The notes under the pieces: generated by a model
Told to the model about the DNA's origin: nothing
Seen by the model: the letters and a program-made list of their open reading frames with translations, nothing else
The model's database searches: none
Part shown: positions 26,988 through 35,021 of the stretch, piece by piece
Layout of the letters: each line of letters begins with the position of its first letter
How positions within the stretch are numbered: position 1 is the stretch's first letter
Program-made: the position numbers and the translations under genes
NCBI GenBank assembly: GCA_017546175.1
Contig: JAFYXM010000004.1
Coordinates: 1 to 64,000 of the forward strand
Source of the DNA: Elusimicrobiaceae bacterium
GTDB lineage: Bacteria > Elusimicrobiota > Elusimicrobia > Elusimicrobiales > Elusimicrobiaceae
Reading direction: 5' to 3'
Length of the DNA: 64,000 nucleotides

Positions 26988-27410
26988 ATCATAAACAGGT
27001 AATTCTTCTTCTATCCCAAATTTTTTTTGCAATTCTTTTTCTAATTTTTTTTGAGATTCTTTTTGTTGTTTTTCTTGTTCTTCTTCAGTCGGATATCCAC
27101 TGTTTTCTTTTGGATAGCCCTCTTGAGGATAACCTTGAGCTTGTTGGGGGTATCCTTCTTGCGGATAACCGGCATTGGGGTATCCGTCAGACGGCCAAGT
27201 GCCGGAATCGGCGGAAGAGGTGCGATGACCAGTAGCGGGCCAAGTTTGGGAATCAGAATCAGATGGCCATGTTTGAGAATCAGACGGCCAAGTTTGGGAA
27301 TCAGTAGGCCAAGTTTGAGAATCAGAATCCGTCGGCCATGTGTTTGCTTGTCCGGCATAAGCGGCAGCCGCCAAAGCCATCACGCATAAAATCGTCCACA
27401 ATTTTTTCAT
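26967..27410 (-). CDS. Secreted TWP/GYP-repeat protein
   Basis: A 147-residue exported protein of no family I recognise. The signal peptide probably ends AYA|GQ. Residues 24-73 hold six TWP units, mostly TWP(S/T)DSQ spaced 7 or 9 residues apart. Residues 76-107 hold six GYP units, some as GYPQEGYP. Residues 108-135 are a charged Glu/Lys/Gln helix. ATG 27410 with AAGGAG 5 bases upstream is preferred to GTG 27416. It has its own promoter. It may be a surface or matrix protein; function is unknown. Confidence 0.8.
   Translation of the reverse strand: MKKLWTILCVMALAAAAYAGQANTWPTDSDSQTWPTDSQTWPSDSQTWPSDSDSQTWPATGHRTSSADSGTWPSDGYPNAGYPQEGYPQQAQGYPQEGYPKENSGYPTEEEQEKQQKESQKKLEKELQKKFGIEEELPVYDEKNTEF
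27090..27341 (-). repeat. Coding tandem repeats (TWP then GYP units)
   Basis: The DNA holds six imperfect copies of a 21- or 27-base unit encoding TWPxDSQ, then six GYP-encoding units. Synonymous changes between copies show it is maintained as protein. Such repeats can slip and vary in copy number between strains. Confidence 0.8.
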
Positions 27411-27448
27411 AGACACTCCTTATCATATATCAGTATGTTTACCTACAT

Positions 27449-27476
27449 AGTATAACATAAAACAAAGCAAAAACAA
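27449..27476 (-). promoter_or_regulatory. Promoter of the repeat-protein gene
   Basis: On the minus strand, TTGTTT (complement of 27471-27476) is 16 bp from TATACT (complement of 27449-27454). The -10 is preceded by TGT, an extended -10 form. Confidence 0.6.
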
Positions 27477-27504
27477 GAGTGGAGCAAAATTGTAAAATGA
27501 AAAT

Positions 27505-28041
27505 ATGAAATTTTATTGGCAGCTTTTTTTTATCTTTTTTAAAATCGGCGCTTTTACATTGGGTGGTGGGTATGCCATGTTGCCTCTGATAGAAGCGGAA
27601 TTGGTCAATAAGCACAAGTGGATAGGGAAAAAAGAATTTTTGGATATGACGGCCATGGCCCAATCGGCCCCCGGTATTTTGGCGGTCAACATGGCTATTT
27701 TTACAGGATATAAATTGCGTTCTTATATGGGTGCTATTGCCGCTACTTTAGGGGCGGTGCTCCCTTCTTTTGTCATTATTTTACTGGTTGCCATATTTTT
27801 TAGAGATTTTAAAAACAATCCGTGGGTGGAGCGAATTTTTGCCGGCATTCGCCCCGCGGTGGTGGCTTTGATTGCTGTGCCCGTGTTTCGTTTGAGCCGC
27901 TCTGCCGGCATTACATACAAAACGATTTGGTGGCCTGTACTGTGTGCCGTAGCGGTATGGTGGTGGAAAGTTTCCCCCGTCTACATAGTGATAGTCGCAG
28001 CAGCAGGGGGATATGTGTTTTGTCGTGGGGGTAAAAAATGA
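27505..28041 (+). CDS. Chromate-type transporter, first half-subunit
   Basis: A 178-residue single-domain CHR protein with about five transmembrane helices. FFKIGAFTLGGGYAMLPLIEAE and AQSAPGILAVNMAIFTGY are the CHR signatures. Small CHR proteins work as pairs, and the second half follows with a 4-base overlap. The family exports chromate, but the natural substrate in an anaerobe is uncertain. I see no SD better than a weak purine stretch before the ATG. Confidence 0.9.
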   Translation: MKFYWQLFFIFFKIGAFTLGGGYAMLPLIEAELVNKHKWIGKKEFLDMTAMAQSAPGILAVNMAIFTGYKLRSYMGAIAATLGAVLPSFVIILLVAIFFRDFKNNPWVERIFAGIRPAVVALIAVPVFRLSRSAGITYKTIWWPVLCAVAVWWWKVSPVYIVIVAAAGGYVFCRGGKK

Positions 28042-28562
28042 TTTACTGGCAAATTTTTAAAACTTTTTTTAAAATCGGCCTGTTTAACTTTGGCGGCGGT
28101 TACCCCATGATTTCCTTTATCCAAAATGAAGTGGTTTTGAGGCACGGTTGGCTTTCTAATGCCGAATTTACCGATATTGTGGCCGTCAGCCAAATGACAC
28201 CGGGGCCGGTGGGAATTAATATGGCCACTTATACGGGCTATGCCGCGGCCGATAATGTTTGGGGTGCGGCACTGGCTACGTTTGCAGTATGTTTGCCCTC
28301 TTTTATTGTGATGATTTTAATAGCACGCTATTTTTTGAAATATCAAAATAAACCTGTCGTACAAGCTGTGTTTAAAGGGCTGCGCCCTGCCATTATCGGT
28401 TTAATTGCGGCGGCGGCTTTGGTGTTGTGTGACGGGCAGAATTTTATAGACGGTAAAAGTTATTTTATTTTTGCCGTTTCTTTTTTCTTGGTGCTGCGTT
28501 TTAAGCTTCACCCCATACCGCTGATTTGCTTGGCGGGGTTGGCCGGCATTGTTTTTTATTAA
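28038..28562 (+). CDS. Chromate-type transporter, second half-subunit
   Basis: A 174-residue CHR-domain protein, the partner of the preceding gene. FFKIGLFNFGGGYPMISFIQNE and SQMTPGPVGINMATYTGYAA match the signature and mirror the first half. The ATG overlaps the upstream stop by 4 bases, so the two are made together. Physiological substrate unknown. Confidence 0.9.
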   Translation: MIYWQIFKTFFKIGLFNFGGGYPMISFIQNEVVLRHGWLSNAEFTDIVAVSQMTPGPVGINMATYTGYAAADNVWGAALATFAVCLPSFIVMILIARYFLKYQNKPVVQAVFKGLRPAIIGLIAAAALVLCDGQNFIDGKSYFIFAVSFFLVLRFKLHPIPLICLAGLAGIVFY

Positions 28563-28598
28563 AAAACCTCGGATAGTTCCGAGGTTTTAATTTTTTTC
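28563..28598. terminator. Bidirectional terminator
   Basis: AAAACCTCGGA / TCCGAGGTTTT with a 4-base loop lies between the convergent transporter and YgjP-like genes. A and T runs flank it on both sides. Confidence 0.88.
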
Positions 28599-29204
28599 TT
28601 CTTGAGCGATGTACTTTAAATCTAAGTTGGCAAAGACGGCACCTTTGTTGTCATTGAGCCACTTGCGGCTGGTTTTATATTCGGGGCAGAACTGCGCCAC
28701 CAACTGCCAATATTCCGTGCCATGATTCATGTGTACCAAGTGGGAAAGCTCATGTACAATCAGATAGTCCCGAATAGCTTCGGGCATTTTGATAATGCGA
28801 TATGTATAATTGATATTCTTTTTAGCTGAGCAGCTGGCCCATAAGGTTTGTTGATCTTTTACGACGATATTATTATATTCCACACCCATTTTCTGTGCCC
28901 ACTCGGCTGTTTTACTGCGCAACACATCAGTTGCTTTTTCACGCAGCCATTTTTCGGCCATGGCATTGACGTCTGCTTGCGGAGTTTGAATATAAATGTC
29001 AAAAGCGTCCCCTGCAAAATCTATCCCTTCTTCTTGATCAGGAGTTAGGTGAATGCGTGCCGGCAGCAAGCGGCCCTGATATAAGATTTTACCTGCTTCG
29101 GTTTCTGCATTTTCAGCAGTCGTGCCAAACACTTCCGGCAAATCTTTTTTCAGCCGTTCAATAAATAATTTTACATCGCTGATGACGCTTTGGGTATCGC
29201 TCAT
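28587..29204 (-). CDS. YgjP-like zinc metallopeptidase (DUF45)
   Basis: A 205-residue cytosolic protein. HELSH at 151-155 with downstream His residues (158, 161) and Glu in HGTEYW is the DUF45/M48-type zinc site, and LWASCS with YTYRI is the usual lead-in. Family members are putative metal-dependent hydrolases with no firm substrate. It is isolated between convergent and divergent neighbours; no export signal is seen. Confidence 0.85.
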   Translation of the reverse strand: MSDTQSVISDVKLFIERLKKDLPEVFGTTAENAETEAGKILYQGRLLPARIHLTPDQEEGIDFAGDAFDIYIQTPQADVNAMAEKWLREKATDVLRSKTAEWAQKMGVEYNNIVVKDQQTLWASCSAKKNINYTYRIIKMPEAIRDYLIVHELSHLVHMNHGTEYWQLVAQFCPEYKTSRKWLNDNKGAVFANLDLKYIAQEEKN

Positions 29205-29250
29205 ATTTTTATTATAGCAATTTCAATTTTCAGGCGGAGAAACAATCTTG

Positions 29251-29278
29251 TTGATTTGTAGCTAATATTTTATACAAT
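29251..29278 (+). promoter_or_regulatory. Promoter of the glycine cleavage operon
   Basis: TTGATT (29251-29256) and TACAAT (29273-29278) are 16 bp apart. Transcription would start about 15 bases before the gcvT start codon, leaving no room for a glycine riboswitch. Confidence 0.65.
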
Positions 29279-29299
29279 AATGCTATATCAGGAGGACAC

Positions 29300-30379
29300 G
29301 TGACTTCAGAATCCCTCAAAAAAACGCCTTTGTGCGAGGCTTGCCAAAAGGCAGGCGGAAAAATGGTAGATTTCCACGGGTGGTTTTTGCCCGTGCAGTT
29401 CAACAGCATTATTGCCGAACATAAATCTGTGCGTGAAAAAGCGGGTATGTTTGATGTTTCCCATATGGGTCAAGTATTTGTAGAAGGCCCCGAAGCATGG
29501 CAATTTTTGCAATACATCAATACCAATAATATTAAAAATACGCCTCCGTGCGGTACTTATTCTCATATTACTGATGAGCAAGGCCGTATCATTGATGATG
29601 CCATTTCTTTTTGTTTAACACCGGAAAAATTTTTGGTGGTAGTCAATGCTGCTTGCATTGAGAAAGACGTAGCTTGGTTTGAAAAACATGCCGCTAAATT
29701 TAATGTCAAAATCACCAATGACAGTGCCCGTTGGGGTATGATTGCCTTGCAAGGGCCTGAGGCTATTGCACAAGCAGAAAAGTTGATTGCCGGTGTGGGG
29801 CAAATGCCACGCTTTACGATTAAGGAAATAGAGCTTTTTGGGGTAAAAGGCTATGTTACGCGTACCGGATATACCGGAGAAGACGGCGTAGAAATTATGC
29901 TGCCCGAAGATAATATCGTAAAAGTGTGGGACTCTTTGCTCCAAGCGGGGGTAGCTCCGTGTGGTTTGGGAGCCAGAGACGTATTGCGCCTAGAGGCTGG
30001 ATATTTGCTCAATGGCGTGGATGCAGAGGGTTGCCAAACCCCCTATGAAGCAGGTTGTGGCTGGGTGGTAAAGCTCACCAAAGAAGATTTTGTAGGAAAA
30101 GCCGCTTTAGAAGCACAAAAAACCGCGGGACTAAAAAGCCGCTTGACGGGTTTTGTGCTGATGGCCGCGGGCGTGCCCAGAAGCGGTTGTAAGATTTTAA
30201 AAGACGGCGCGGAAATCGGTTATTTAACCAGCGGTACTTATTCCCCTCTTTTTAAAGGGATCGGGGTAGGATACGCTCCGACCGATTTACCGGAAGGTGC
30301 CGAAGTAGAAATAGAAGTACACGGGCGGAAAATTCCGGCCCAAAAAGTGAAAACACCGTTTTATAAGAATCGGGTATAA
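29300..30379 (+). CDS. gcvT: Glycine cleavage T-protein (aminomethyltransferase)
   Basis: A 359-residue enzyme that moves the methylene group of glycine from lipoyl-H protein to tetrahydrofolate. MFDVSHMGQ, the catalytic Asp region ([13 protein letters not shown]), and [15 protein letters not shown] are diagnostic. The start is GTG at 29300 with AGGAGG 4 bases upstream. It leads gcvT-gcvH-gcvPA-gcvPB-lipoate ligase. Confidence 0.96.
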   Translation: MTSESLKKTPLCEACQKAGGKMVDFHGWFLPVQFNSIIAEHKSVREKAGMFDVSHMGQVFVEGPEAWQFLQYINTNNIKNTPPCGTYSHITDEQGRIIDDAISFCLTPEKFLVVVNAACIEKDVAWFEKHAAKFNVKITNDSARWGMIALQGPEAIAQAEKLIAGVGQMPRFTIKEIELFGVKGYVTRTGYTGEDGVEIMLPEDNIVKVWDSLLQAGVAPCGLGARDVLRLEAGYLLNGVDAEGCQTPYEAGCGWVVKLTKEDFVGKAALEAQKTAGLKSRLTGFVLMAAGVPRSGCKILKDGAEIGYLTSGTYSPLFKGIGVGYAPTDLPEGAEVEIEVHGRKIPAQKVKTPFYKNRV

Positions 30380-30395
30380 AGACAAGGAGAATCTT

Positions 30396-30770
30396 ATGCA
30401 TACAGCAGAAAATAGCAAATATTGCAAAACCCATGAATGGGCTTATTTGGAAGGAGACGTCGCTACCGTAGGCATCAGCGAACATGCTCAACAAGAAATC
30501 GGAGATATCGTATTTGTAGATTTGCCGAAAGTAGGTCAACAGGTAACGGCCGGACAGAATTGCTGCGTCATTGAGTCCGTTAAATCTGCTTCTGAAATTT
30601 ACGCGCCGATGAGCGGCGAAATCGTGGAAGTAAATGAAGCTTTAAACGGTGATCCTGCTTTGGTTAATCGCAGTGCTCATGCAGACGGTTGGCTCTTTAA
30701 AATTAAAGTATCTGCTCCGGCCGAATATGAAGCTTTGCTGGACTTGAAAGCCTATCAAGAAACCATCTAG
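30396..30770 (+). CDS. gcvH: Glycine cleavage H-protein
   Basis: A 124-residue lipoyl carrier that shuttles the aminomethyl group between P, T and L proteins. The lipoylated Lys is K63 in [17 protein letters not shown]-like start ([12 protein letters not shown]) and [10 protein letters not shown] are typical. It follows gcvT by 16 bases with AAGGAG. A terminator-like hairpin lies after it. Confidence 0.97.
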   Translation: MHTAENSKYCKTHEWAYLEGDVATVGISEHAQQEIGDIVFVDLPKVGQQVTAGQNCCVIESVKSASEIYAPMSGEIVEVNEALNGDPALVNRSAHADGWLFKIKVSAPAEYEALLDLKAYQETI

Positions 30771-30784
30771 TCCGTTGTTTATAT

Positions 30785-30811
30785 TCCCCCGTCAATCGGC
30801 GGGGGATTTTT
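30785..30811 (+). terminator. Terminator-like hairpin between gcvH and gcvPA
   Basis: CCCCCGTC / GGCGGGGG pair across AATC (8 bp, one G-U), followed by A and five Ts. Within one operon it would make the P-protein genes less expressed than gcvT and gcvH. Confidence 0.75.
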
Positions 30812-30822
30812 AAGAGGTGCTT

Positions 30823-32145
30823 ATGTTTACGTCCAATACCCCAGAAAATGAAAAAGAAATGCTAAGCAAGATAGGTGTTTCTTCTATTAAAGAACTTTTT
30901 AAATCTATCCCTGAAAATTTATTATATCCTTCTTTTAATTTACCCGCGGCTTTGACCGAAGATGCTTTGCATAAACATTTACATGCATTGGCGGAAAAAA
31001 ATAAATCTTATCTTAACTTTATTGGTGCAGGTTGTGAAGAGCATTTTATTCCTGCGGCTGTGAACGCGCTTAGCTTGCGCGGTGAATTTTTAACGGCATA
31101 TACTCCATATCAAGCAGAAGCCAGCCAAGGTACCTTGCAAACCATTTATGAGTTTCAAAGCAGCATTTGTGCTTTGTTTAATATGGACGTGTGCAGTGCC
31201 TCTCACTACGACGGTGCTACCGCTTTGGCCGAGGCCTGCTTAGCGGCGCAACGCGTGAGCAATAAAAAGAAAATTTTATTTTCCGCCGGTCTGCACCCTC
31301 ATTACAAAGAAGTTTTGCATACTTATTTAAAAAATGTGCCTGAAATCGTGCTGCAGGAAGTTCCTCTTAAAGACGGTTTAACGGACCAAAATGCTTTGCA
31401 AACCGCTTTAGCAGAAGACGTAGCTTGTGTGGCGGTGGCAGGACCTAACTTTTTGGGACAATTAGAGCCTATGCAGGCACTTTGTGATGCTACGCATCAA
31501 GCGGGAGCTTTGTTTGTAGCGGTAGTGAATCCGTTGTCTTTGGGTGTGCTGCAAACTCCCGGAGAATATGGGGCTGATTTTGCCGTAGCCGAGGGTCAAA
31601 GCCTGGGCAATGCCATGCATTTCGGCGGTCCCGGTTTGGGTATTTTTACCTGTAAACAGGCCTATGTGCGTCAAGTGCCGGGGCGCATTGTGGGAATTGC
31701 CAAAGATAAAGACGGCAATCGCAGCTTTGTGCTTACTTTGCAAGCACGTGAGCAGCATATCCGCCGCGAGAGAGCCGCCTCTAATATCTGCTCCAACGAG
31801 GCCTTGTGTGCACTCAATGCGGTCATTTATTTAACATTACTTGGCCCTGAGGGAATAAAAGAGGTAGCTTCTTTAAATTTATCTCGTGCCCATGAGTTCA
31901 AAGAAATGTTGGTTAAAAACGGGCATAAAATTAAATTTGCAGGCCCTTTTTACAATGAATTTGTGGTGGAAGTAAACACCTCTGCTCAAGAAGTTATTGA
32001 AAAGTTGGAAACGCAAGGAATTGCCGCCGGTTATGACTTGGGGCAAGTGTGTGAAAATTTAAAAAATTGCTTGCTTGTTTGTGTAACCGAAACCAAATCA
32101 GTGGAAGATTTGCAAAAATATGCACAAGCATTGAGGGGGTTTTAA
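30823..32145 (+). CDS. gcvPA: Glycine dehydrogenase (decarboxylating) subunit 1
   Basis: A 440-residue N-terminal half of P-protein. It works with GcvPB to decarboxylate glycine on PLP. YTPYQAEASQGTLQTIYEFQ and the later FGGPGLGIFTC are signatures. ATG 30823 with AGAGG 5 bases upstream is preferred to GTG 30817. The split-subunit form is common in anaerobes and Gram-positives. Confidence 0.96.
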   Translation: MFTSNTPENEKEMLSKIGVSSIKELFKSIPENLLYPSFNLPAALTEDALHKHLHALAEKNKSYLNFIGAGCEEHFIPAAVNALSLRGEFLTAYTPYQAEASQGTLQTIYEFQSSICALFNMDVCSASHYDGATALAEACLAAQRVSNKKKILFSAGLHPHYKEVLHTYLKNVPEIVLQEVPLKDGLTDQNALQTALAEDVACVAVAGPNFLGQLEPMQALCDATHQAGALFVAVVNPLSLGVLQTPGEYGADFAVAEGQSLGNAMHFGGPGLGIFTCKQAYVRQVPGRIVGIAKDKDGNRSFVLTLQAREQHIRRERAASNICSNEALCALNAVIYLTLLGPEGIKEVASLNLSRAHEFKEMLVKNGHKIKFAGPFYNEFVVEVNTSAQEVIEKLETQGIAAGYDLGQVCENLKNCLLVCVTETKSVEDLQKYAQALRGF

Positions 32146-32146
32146 T

Positions 32147-33595
32147 ATGCAAGACATCATGAAAAAGAATGCTTTGAGCATAGAAAAATCTGTCAGCGGC
32201 CGCCGCGGGGTGCGCTTTGAGCAATCGGCCAAGCTTCCGCAAGATATTTTACCGCAAGAATGTTTGCGTAAAACCGCGCCAAAATTGCCTGAAATGAGTG
32301 AGTTAGATACAGTGCGCCATTTTACCAATCTTTCCCGCCAAAATTACTGCTTAGACAGCCATTTCTATCCTTTGGGCTCTTGTACCATGAAGTACAATCC
32401 CAAAGCGTATGATGTTTTAAGCGGTTTGGACGGTTTTGCCTCTGCCCATCCTTTTGCTCCGCAAGCAGGCGTGCAGGGAACATTGGAACTCTTGTATAAC
32501 TTGCAAGAACTGCTCAAGGAAGTAACGGGCCTTTCCGCTTTTACTTTACAACCGGCAGCGGGTGCTCACGGAGAACTGACGGGCATTTTGACGGCTAAGG
32601 CTTATTTTAAAGCCCACGGAGAACACCAGCGTGCGGAAGTAATCGTACCCGATACCGCTCATGGCACGAATCCGGCCACTTCCAATATGGCAGGATATAA
32701 AGTAGTCAATATCAAATCTGCTGCCGATGGTTGTGTAGATAAAGAAGCTTTGCAAAAAGTGTTATCTGACAAAACAGCCGTAGTAATGCTGACGGTGCCC
32801 AATACGGTCGGTCTTTTTGAAAAAGATATTTGCGAAATTGCGAAAATGGTGCACGCGGCCGGAGCTTTGCTTTATATGGACGGAGCTAATTTCAACGCGC
32901 TGATGGGTGTAGCCAAACCGGCTTCGTTTGGCATAGATATGATGCACTTGAATTTGCATAAGAGTTTTGCTGCTCCGCACGGCGGCGGCGGCCCCGGTTC
33001 GGGCCCGGTAGGAGTAGCGGCTCATTTGGCAGAATTTCTTCCCAAACCGACGGTAGCCAAAGTGGGAGAAAAGTTCGTCTTACAGGAAACAATGCCAAAT
33101 TCTTTAGGGAAAATAAAAGCTTTTTACGGTAATATAGCTGTATGTATCAGAGCTTACTGTTTCTTGCGTCAATATGATGAAAAAACTTTACGTCAAGTGG
33201 CAGAACAAGCGGTACTCAATGCCAATTATGTCCGTGTGCTTTTAAAAGATTATTTCCCTGCCTTTTTTGATGCTCCTTGCATGCATGAATGTGTGCTGAG
33301 CTTGCAAAAGGAAAAAATGAACGGTATCCGCACAGCTGATATTGCCAAGCGACTATTGGACTATGGTTTTTACGCACCGACCATTTATTTTCCGCTCATT
33401 GTGCCCGAAGCGATCATGATTGAGCCGACGGAAACCGAGAATAAAGAAATGCTGGATCTGTTTGTAAAAGCGATGAAAGCTATTTTTGAAGAAATCATTT
33501 CCGAGCCGCAAACGGTGCATGATGCGCCTTTACATCAACTCGTCAAACGTATTGATGAGGTGAGTGCGGCGCGCGAGCCGAACTTGCGCTGGTAA
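32147..33595 (+). CDS. gcvPB: Glycine dehydrogenase (decarboxylating) subunit 2
   Basis: A 482-residue catalytic half of P-protein. PLP attaches to K272 in LNLHKSFAAPHGGGGPGSG. FYPLGSCTMKYNPK and TAHGTNPATSNMAGY are canonical. It starts 1 base after gcvPA, so translation is coupled. A strong terminator follows. Confidence 0.97.
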   Translation: MQDIMKKNALSIEKSVSGRRGVRFEQSAKLPQDILPQECLRKTAPKLPEMSELDTVRHFTNLSRQNYCLDSHFYPLGSCTMKYNPKAYDVLSGLDGFASAHPFAPQAGVQGTLELLYNLQELLKEVTGLSAFTLQPAAGAHGELTGILTAKAYFKAHGEHQRAEVIVPDTAHGTNPATSNMAGYKVVNIKSAADGCVDKEALQKVLSDKTAVVMLTVPNTVGLFEKDICEIAKMVHAAGALLYMDGANFNALMGVAKPASFGIDMMHLNLHKSFAAPHGGGGPGSGPVGVAAHLAEFLPKPTVAKVGEKFVLQETMPNSLGKIKAFYGNIAVCIRAYCFLRQYDEKTLRQVAEQAVLNANYVRVLLKDYFPAFFDAPCMHECVLSLQKEKMNGIRTADIAKRLLDYGFYAPTIYFPLIVPEAIMIEPTETENKEMLDLFVKAMKAIFEEIISEPQTVHDAPLHQLVKRIDEVSAAREPNLRW

Positions 33596-33602
33596 TTTAC
33601 AA

Positions 33603-33632
33603 CGGCGCGGTTAAACACCGCGCCGCTTTTTT
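33603..33632 (+). terminator. Terminator after gcvPB, touching the lipoate ligase start
   Basis: CGGCGCGG / CCGCGCCG (8 bp, 7-base loop), then C and six Ts. The ATG of the next gene follows at once. Confidence 0.9.
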
Positions 33633-34325
33633 ATGGCAATACATTTATTAACTCCTGCGTTTAATGTATATGAACAAATGGCCTTGGACGAGGTTTTGGT
33701 CCGGGCAGATTTGCCAGAGCCTGTGTTGCGTTTTTATCATTGGACGCAAGGGCCTGCTGTTACTTTTGGCTATGCTCAGTTTTACGCAGATATTCAAAAA
33801 CAATGCCCCGAAACCGCCGGCCCCGTGTGCAGAAGACCAACAGGCGGCGGAATTGTTTTCCACGGAGAAGATTTGACGTTTAGTTTGGTGTTTGAAAGTG
33901 TATGGAATCGCCCCAAAGAAATTTATGCCCGCCTACACAGCGCGATAGAAAAAGCGTTGATGCAAACGGGTGCGCTATATAGTAGCCGCCAAGGGCAGGT
34001 AACAGCGCAGGCTTATCTGCCGCAGCAAAACGGAGCGGCAACAGGGTGTTTTGTCAATCCGGTAGAAGATGATTTGCTGTCGGGCGGACAAAAAATTTTG
34101 GGAGGGGCTATTCGTCGTTTTGGCAGCAAAGTGCTTTATCAAGGCTCTTTGCAGTATGAGGCGGTACGCACGGATCCTTCCTTTCGGCGCGCGGTGCAGC
34201 TGGGATTGGCAGAAGCTTTGCAAGTTTCTTTTCGGACGGTTCCTCTTGAGGAAGACTTATTGCTCAAAGCCCGTCTTTTGACACAAGAGCAGTATAAAAC
34301 TGACGCATGGAATCAAAAATTCTAA
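33633..34325 (+). CDS. lplA: Lipoate-protein ligase A family protein
   Basis: A 230-residue cofactor transferase/ligase. RRPTGGG (67-73) is the lipoyl-AMP loop, and K154 in QKILGGA is the conserved Lys. It probably attaches lipoate to GcvH, encoded in the same cluster. It is shorter than E. coli LplA and has no separate C-terminal accessory domain, so it might be an octanoyl- or lipoyl-transferase instead. The start has no SD because a terminator abuts it. Confidence 0.88.
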   Translation: MAIHLLTPAFNVYEQMALDEVLVRADLPEPVLRFYHWTQGPAVTFGYAQFYADIQKQCPETAGPVCRRPTGGGIVFHGEDLTFSLVFESVWNRPKEIYARLHSAIEKALMQTGALYSSRQGQVTAQAYLPQQNGAATGCFVNPVEDDLLSGGQKILGGAIRRFGSKVLYQGSLQYEAVRTDPSFRRAVQLGLAEALQVSFRTVPLEEDLLLKARLLTQEQYKTDAWNQKF

Positions 34326-35014
34326 TGAAAAATTTTCTGAAATTACTATTAGCCCTTTTTTTACTTCCGCTGGCTCTATTTGTAGTAGCAGAAGTGTTTG
34401 GTGCGTGTTGGCATGTGTTTGTAGATTTTCAGAATGCGGTAGGTTTTTTGGCCGGAGCGGCACTATACTGTGTGATTCACTTTTCGGTGTATAAATTTGA
34501 ACGTATGTATGTTTTTGCTCATGAAACCACCCATGCCGTGGCGGCGATGCTTTTTGGGTTTCGCGTGCATGATATGTCTGTCAATAAAGACAGCGGCCAT
34601 GTGAAAATGGACCGCTGTAATGCAGCTGTTGTGTTGGCACCGTATTTCGTTCCGTTTTACAGTATTATCGTAGGACTTATTTATGTGGGAATAGGGCTTT
34701 TTTGGCCGGTAGAAAATTATAGCGGAGCTTTTATTTTTTTGGTGGGTTTTTTTATGGCGTTTCACTGGGTGCAAACTTGTAAGACGCTGTGGGAAACCCA
34801 ACAGCCAGATTTAAAAATGGCCGGAGGAAACCTTTTTTCCATTGTCATGATCGTATTGGGAAATATGATTGTTTTGGCTTTGGTTCTTAAATGTTTGTTC
34901 CCGCAGAGGGTAGAATTATTGGAAATAGCGCGCGGAGTCTGTAATAGCACCTATAATTTATGGAAAATTGTGATAAACTATATAATAGACCGCGCAATCT
35001 CTGCGCAGGGCTAG
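34325..35014 (+). CDS. Membrane zinc metallopeptidase, M50-like
   Basis: A 229-residue polytopic protein with about five hydrophobic segments. HETTH (66-70) lies at the edge of a membrane helix, as in M50 site-2 proteases, and is followed by AVAAMLFGFRVHDM. It is similar to the M50B-like group. A second metal ligand is not obvious. The ATG overlaps the lplA stop (TAATG); an ATG at 34307 is an alternative start. Substrate unknown. The AsmA-like gene starts 7 bases later. Confidence 0.7.
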   Translation: MKNFLKLLLALFLLPLALFVVAEVFGACWHVFVDFQNAVGFLAGAALYCVIHFSVYKFERMYVFAHETTHAVAAMLFGFRVHDMSVNKDSGHVKMDRCNAAVVLAPYFVPFYSIIVGLIYVGIGLFWPVENYSGAFIFLVGFFMAFHWVQTCKTLWETQQPDLKMAGGNLFSIVMIVLGNMIVLALVLKCLFPQRVELLEIARGVCNSTYNLWKIVINYIIDRAISAQG

Positions 35015-35021
35015 GGTTACT

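Noticed and set aside
27090-27341. Short regular repeats that might suggest a CRISPR array.
   Set aside because: Units are 21-27 bases without unique spacers and encode protein repeats in one open frame with a signal peptide.
29205-29299. Possible glycine riboswitch before gcvT.
   Set aside because: The gap is 95 bases, and the promoter leaves only about 15 bases of leader.
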